Below are positions 60,704 to 64,000 of a DNA stretch of 64,000 bases, one piece after another (the stretch's first letter is position 1; each line of letters opens with the position of its first letter). The notes under the pieces were generated by a model. It was given only the letters and a program-made list of their open reading frames with translations, was not told the origin of the DNA and made no database searches. The position numbers and the translations under genes are program-made. Location of the stretch: the NCBI GenBank assembly GCA_949296915.1, contig CASFPX010000008.1:62001-126000 (forward strand), in the 5' to 3' direction. Source of the DNA: Onthovicinus sp900555545 (GTDB taxonomy: Bacteria; Bacillota; Clostridia; Oscillospirales; Acutalibacteraceae).

Positions 60704-60733
60704 TTGACAAGTGCTTGTTGTCGGATATATAAT
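60704..60733 (+). promoter_or_regulatory. rpsU promoter
   Basis: TTGACA (60704-60709), 18 bases, TATAAT (60728-60733). It begins 5 bases after the leuS stop. Confidence 0.85.
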
Positions 60734-60787
60734 AATCAAGTGTACTTCACAATATACCCCTGCATATTTGCGGAGGGAGGGAAATAA

Positions 60788-60964
60788 ATGAGCCAGGTCA
60801 AAGTTCGTGATAATGAATCTCTTGAGAGCGCACTGCGCCGTTTCAAGAGGCAGACTTCCAGGGATGGCGTCATCCAGGAGGTCCGTAAAAGGGAACATTA
60901 CGAAAAGCCTTCGGTCAAGCGCAAGAAGAAGTCTGAGGCAGCTCGTAAGCGTAAGTATCGATAA
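60788..60964 (+). CDS. rpsU: 30S ribosomal protein S21
   Basis: A 58-residue basic protein starting MSQVKVRDNESLESALRRFK, with REHYEKPSVKRKKKSEA near the C-terminus, diagnostic of S21. It takes part in initiation on the small subunit. GGAGGGAAATAA precedes the ATG. It has its own promoter and terminator. Confidence 0.98.
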   Translation: MSQVKVRDNESLESALRRFKRQTSRDGVIQEVRKREHYEKPSVKRKKKSEAARKRKYR

Positions 60965-60970
60965 TTCCCG

Positions 60971-61014
60971 GGAGCCTGCCGGCGGTCCAAGCCACGGCAG
61001 GCTCCTGCTTTTTC
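60971..61014 (+). terminator. intrinsic terminator after rpsU
   Basis: GGAGCCTGCCG (60971-60981) pairs perfectly with CGGCAGGCTCC (60995-61005), followed by TGCTTTTT. Confidence 0.9.
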
Positions 61015-61052
61015 ATACGGAAAAACCGACAAAACATTACAAGGAGGGCGCT

Positions 61053-61607
61053 ATGTCTACACGAATGCCAAAATACCGGTTTCGGCGGTTGGCCGATATC
61101 ACTGCGGATGACCTGAGAAAAATGGGCGCACTCGGCGTGGGACTGGATGTCGACAACACCACCGCCTTTGACAGCAGCAACGAGTTGATCGAGGGGGTGG
61201 CCGAATGGGTGGAGAAGATTCGGGCGGAGGGTTTCCCGATAGTGCTTATTTCCAACGGATTTAAAAAACGTGTCCGGCCCGTGGCGGAACAGCTTGGGCT
61301 CGATTACATCCCGTTCTCCGTCAAACCGATGCCGTTCGGCTACTGGCGTGCGGCCAGGCGAATGCATATCCCCGTGGAAAAGCTCGCCTTTGTCGGGGAT
61401 CAGCTGATTACCGATATCCGCGGGGCAAATCTGGCCGGCGCAATCCCCGTCTATGTCGATCCCGCGCGCAAGGAGGAGCGCCTGGTAAAGCTGTTTATGA
61501 AACGGCGCACCAATGAGCGCCCAATTTTGGAGCGCTTTGACCGGGAGTTCCCGCACCGTAATTTTCGCCACAGGGGGGAGAGTTCTCATGAAAAAACTGA
61601 AGATTAA
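61053..61607 (+). CDS. yqeG: YqeG-family HAD phosphatase
   Basis: A HAD subfamily IIIA phosphatase of 184 residues. The nucleophile and acid Asp32 and Asp34 lie in GLDVDNTTAFDSSN, followed by LISNGFKKRV and FVGDQLITDIRGAN. Its substrate in this family is not settled. AAGGAGGGC precedes the ATG. Overlaps aroQ by 20 bases. Confidence 0.93.
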   Translation: MSTRMPKYRFRRLADITADDLRKMGALGVGLDVDNTTAFDSSNELIEGVAEWVEKIRAEGFPIVLISNGFKKRVRPVAEQLGLDYIPFSVKPMPFGYWRAARRMHIPVEKLAFVGDQLITDIRGANLAGAIPVYVDPARKEERLVKLFMKRRTNERPILERFDREFPHRNFRHRGESSHEKTED

Positions 61608-62034
61608 GGTCCTCAACGGCCCCAACCTGAACTTGACCGGCGTGCGTGAGCCCGCTGTCTATGGCAGTGAGACGCTGGAGGATATCAACCACAGGATCGC
61701 AGAGCATGCAGTTGCCCGGGGAATTGAGTGCGACTTTTTTCAGTCTAACTCCGAAGGGGCGCTGATCGACGCAGTGCACAGCGTCCTGCTGGACGGTTAT
61801 GATGGCGCCGTCATCAATGCGGGCGCATATACGCATTACAGCTACGCCCTGCGCGATGCGATCGCAGCGACTGGCAAGCCGTTTGCAGAGGTGCACATGT
61901 CCAATATCCACGCGCGCGAGGAATTCCGGCACACCTCCGTGATCGCGCCTGTCTGCGCGGGATCGGTCATCGGTTTTGGCGCGCAGGGGTATATTCTGGC
62001 CCTCGACGGATTGGAGGCGCTCTTATGCGGTTAA
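61588..62034 (+). CDS. aroQ: 3-dehydroquinate dehydratase, type II
   Basis: Dehydrates 3-dehydroquinate in the shikimate pathway. The 148-residue dodecameric-type enzyme has VLNGPNLNLTGVREPAVYG with catalytic Tyr25, NAGAYTHYSYALRDA and EVHMSNIHAREEFRHTS with the catalytic His. Start at 61588 follows GGGGGGAGAG. Overlaps pepP-like gene by 10 bases. The other aro genes are elsewhere. Confidence 0.96.
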   Translation: MKKLKIKVLNGPNLNLTGVREPAVYGSETLEDINHRIAEHAVARGIECDFFQSNSEGALIDAVHSVLLDGYDGAVINAGAYTHYSYALRDAIAATGKPFAEVHMSNIHAREEFRHTSVIAPVCAGSVIGFGAQGYILALDGLEALLCG

Positions 62035-63086
62035 AAGTGGAATTGCTGCAAGGGCAGCTGCCTGTTGGCCAAGGGGCGCTGATCTGCTATCCGGAAAACC
62101 GGCGTTATTTTACGGATTTTATTTCTTCCGCGGGATTTTTGATTGTTACGCGGGAGCAGGCGCTCTTTATGACAGACAGCCGGTATATTGAGGCGGCGCA
62201 GGCTGCCGTCCCGGCCGGGATCGAGGTGCGGGAATCCGGCGCATTGGATGCGAAGGTGCTTCAGGAGCTGAAAATTGAACGGCTGAGCATCGAGGCCTCC
62301 CATACAACGATCGCATCCCTGCACAGGCTGGAAAAGGTATGTTCCGGGATTGAGCTCGACACCAGCGATTTTCTCGACGGCGCCATCGGTGAGCTGCGGG
62401 CGGTCAAATCGCGGGATGAGGTAGAAAAAATTGTGCGGGCCCAGCGCATTGCGGAGCGCGCACTCGAAAAAACGCTCGCCATGATCCGTCCCGGCGTTAC
62501 GGAGCGGGAGATCGCCCTCTCGCTCGACTTCAATATGCTCTCCATGGGGGCGGACGGCCTCTCCTTTGAGACGATTGCCGTCACCGGGGAGAATTCCTCC
62601 AAGCCGCACGGCGTACCGGGGAATCGCGAAGTGCGCGCAGGGGACTTTATCACCATGGACTTTGGCGCGGTGGTGGAGGGGTATCACAGCGATATGACCC
62701 GTACCGTGGCCGTCGGTTCCGTGGCGGAGGAACAGCGCAGGGTGTATGATACGGTACTCGCCGCCCAGGCCGCCATGCTCGATGGCCTGCGGGCCGGGAG
62801 CACCTGCGCACAGGCGGATGCGCTGGCGCGGGACGTGATTGTGCAAGCCGGGTATGGGGACTTTTTCCGCCATTCGGCGGGCCATGGCGTGGGCTTGGAG
62901 ATTCACGAGGCGCCCTTTGAGGCGCCGCGCTCGCAGGAGGTGCTCCGGGCCGGCAATGTTGTCACGGCGGAACCTGGGATCTACCTGCCCGGCCAGTTTG
63001 GCGTGCGGATTGAGGATATGGCCTATATCACCGCCTCAGGCATTGAAAATCTGACTCAGGCGCCCAAGGAACTGATGGTGTTGTAA
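62025..63086 (+). CDS. Xaa-Pro aminopeptidase-like (M24) peptidase
   Basis: The 353-residue protein has a creatinase-like N-terminal domain (about 1-125) and a pita-bread catalytic domain with the metal ligands in MDFGAVVEGYHSDMTRT (two Asp), SAGHGVGLEIHE (His), EPGIYLPG (Glu) and GVRIEDM (Glu). It should remove N-terminal residues preceding proline, with Mn or Co. The placement aroQ-pepP-efp is common in Bacillota. Confidence 0.93.
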   Translation: MRLKVELLQGQLPVGQGALICYPENRRYFTDFISSAGFLIVTREQALFMTDSRYIEAAQAAVPAGIEVRESGALDAKVLQELKIERLSIEASHTTIASLHRLEKVCSGIELDTSDFLDGAIGELRAVKSRDEVEKIVRAQRIAERALEKTLAMIRPGVTEREIALSLDFNMLSMGADGLSFETIAVTGENSSKPHGVPGNREVRAGDFITMDFGAVVEGYHSDMTRTVAVGSVAEEQRRVYDTVLAAQAAMLDGLRAGSTCAQADALARDVIVQAGYGDFFRHSAGHGVGLEIHEAPFEAPRSQEVLRAGNVVTAEPGIYLPGQFGVRIEDMAYITASGIENLTQAPKELMVL

Positions 63087-63105
63087 GAAAAATGGCCTGT
63101 GGGGC

Positions 63106-63134
63106 TTGAAAAATGAACGCCGATCGGTTAAACT
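63106..63134 (+). promoter_or_regulatory. efp promoter
   Basis: TTGAAA (63106-63111), 17 bases, TAAACT (63129-63134). Confidence 0.65.
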
Positions 63135-63188
63135 ATTAGAGGACAGTTCTGCCTAAAAACGGCAATTCTATTTTCGGAGGATTCACAT

Positions 63189-63749
63189 ATGATTTCAGCA
63201 GGAGATTTTAGGAACGGTGTCACCTTTGAGATGGATGGTAACGTCTATCAGATCATCGAGTTCCAGCATGTTAAGCCCGGTAAGGGCGCGGCGTTTGTCC
63301 GTGCGAAGATCCGCGACGTGATCGGCGGCAGCGTGACGGAGCGCACCTTCAACCCGAACGACAAGTATCCCACCGCCTTTATTGAGCGCAAGGATATGGA
63401 GTATTCCTATGAGGACGGCGGCCTGTATTATTTTATGGATCCGGAGACGTACGACATGATCCCGATCAATGGGAGCGATCTGCCGGACAGCTTCAAGTTC
63501 GTCAAGGAGAACATGACCTGCAAGGTCCTCTCCTACAAGGGCAGTGTGTTTGGCGTAGAGCCGCCAAACTTTGTCTCCCTTCAGGTGACCAAGACCGACC
63601 CCGGCTTTAAGGGCAACACGGCCACCAATACGCTCAAGCCCGCCACAGTTGAGACCGGGGCGGAGGTAAAGGTACCGCTCTTCATTGAGGAGGGCGAGAT
63701 GATTAACATCGACACCCGTACGGGAGAATACATGTCCCGCGGCGAATAA
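63189..63749 (+). CDS. efp: translation elongation factor P
   Basis: Relieves ribosome stalling at polyproline. The 186-residue product has three beta-barrel domains beginning MISAGDFRNGVTFEMDG. The tip loop is KPGKGAAF, with Lys32 in the position that is modified in other species. The modification route cannot be told from this window. CGGAGGATTC precedes the ATG. Confidence 0.97.
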   Translation: MISAGDFRNGVTFEMDGNVYQIIEFQHVKPGKGAAFVRAKIRDVIGGSVTERTFNPNDKYPTAFIERKDMEYSYEDGGLYYFMDPETYDMIPINGSDLPDSFKFVKENMTCKVLSYKGSVFGVEPPNFVSLQVTKTDPGFKGNTATNTLKPATVETGAEVKVPLFIEEGEMINIDTRTGEYMSRGE

Positions 63750-63799
63750 TTTTTTACACATGATTGAGATCTGCCTGGGCGGATCGAAACGGAGGATTT

Positions 63800-64000
63800 A
63801 TGATGACGGTTTCTGAGAAGGTAGCCTATCTGAAGGGCCTGATGGAGGGTATGAAGCTCGATGAGTCCAAGGACGAGGTCAAGCTCACCCAGAAGATTAT
63901 CGAAGTGCTGGAGGACATGGCGCTGACGATCTCCGATCTGGAGGACAGCGTGGATATCATCGGCGAGCAGGTCGACGCCGTTGACGAGGACCTGGACGAG
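63800..64000 (+). CDS. CD1247-type N-terminal domain protein (partial)
   Basis: The frame runs out of the window at 64000. The first 67 residues have SEKVAYLKGLMEGMKLDESK, then QKIIEVLEDMALTISDLED and many acidic residues, matching the conserved N-terminal domain of CD1247-like proteins that follow efp in Clostridia. Function is unknown. GGAGG lies 4 bases before ATG 63800 and 7 before ATG 63803; either could be the start. Confidence 0.75.
   Translation, partial: MMTVSEKVAYLKGLMEGMKLDESKDEVKLTQKIIEVLEDMALTISDLEDSVDIIGEQVDAVDEDLDE

Noticed and set aside
1..64000. CRISPR arrays, tRNA or rRNA genes, complete insertion sequences
   Set aside because: I scanned the spacers and saw no regularly spaced repeats, cloverleaf or transposase; only the recombinase scar at 20397-20716 was found.

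Overview
This window reads as a chromosomal segment of an anaerobic Gram-positive bacterium of the class Clostridia (Bacillota), most likely Oscillospirales. The support is an L27 precursor with a cleavable N-terminus beside its protease Prp, infC starting with AUU upstream of rpmI-rplT, a CD1247-type gene after efp, near-consensus Shine-Dalgarno sites almost everywhere, and GC-rich third codon positions. I cannot name the genus from sequence alone.

Layout. 1-2900: rpsO and pnp with structured leaders. 2900-12030: an accessory region. Its core is a cassette (3804-8852) of two duplicated DUF2238/YjdF-type membrane proteins flanking a DhaS-like TetR regulator, a radical SAM/SPASM protein, a divergent paralogue of that protein which has lost the iron-sulfur cysteines, and a 27-residue membrane peptide. 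Two intergenic regions of the cassette share the half-site TTAGACAG. After it come an MFS transporter, a TIGR04076 gene and a DUF1648 gene behind near-duplicate promoters, and a flavin reductase. 12238-20308: a complete arginine operon argG-H-C-J-B-D-F behind a promoter with an ARG box. 20380-25440: a serine-recombinase scar, an AT-richer pair (PNPOx-like and six-helix membrane protein), a lone HELGH metallopeptidase and an MFS transporter. 25508-32200: rplU-prp-rpmA, a second PNPOx protein, an MgtC-like protein, hisS-aspS and an HD hydrolase. 32250-42110: minus-strand genes for repair and salvage (a frameshifted EEP-family gene, a cytidine deaminase, a DNA alkyltransferase, a peptidase E-like protein, mgsA), then an envelope cluster (MinD-like, PBP2, mreD, mreC, mreB, maf, dut). 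42128-64000: a long plus-strand housekeeping array for translation, DNA topology, lipid synthesis, chromosome segregation, protein targeting and ribosome maturation (infC-rpmI-rplT, trmH-type, dprA, topA, trmFO, plsX, rnc, smc, ftsY, rdgB, yhbY, nadD, yqeK, rsfS, leuS, rpsU, yqeG, aroQ, pepP-like, efp, CD1247-like).

Most worth following up: the radical SAM protein paired with its cluster-less paralogue inside the duplicated membrane-protein cassette; an FtsY whose acidic domain and KKRGFF-type anchor lie at the C-terminus instead of the N-terminus; a MinD-like gene alone in a min/mre locus with an apparent AUC start; an EEP-family gene broken by one missing G; and a promoter-plus-start-codon duplication. 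No tRNA, rRNA, CRISPR array or intact insertion sequence was seen. All comparisons were made by eye without database searches.
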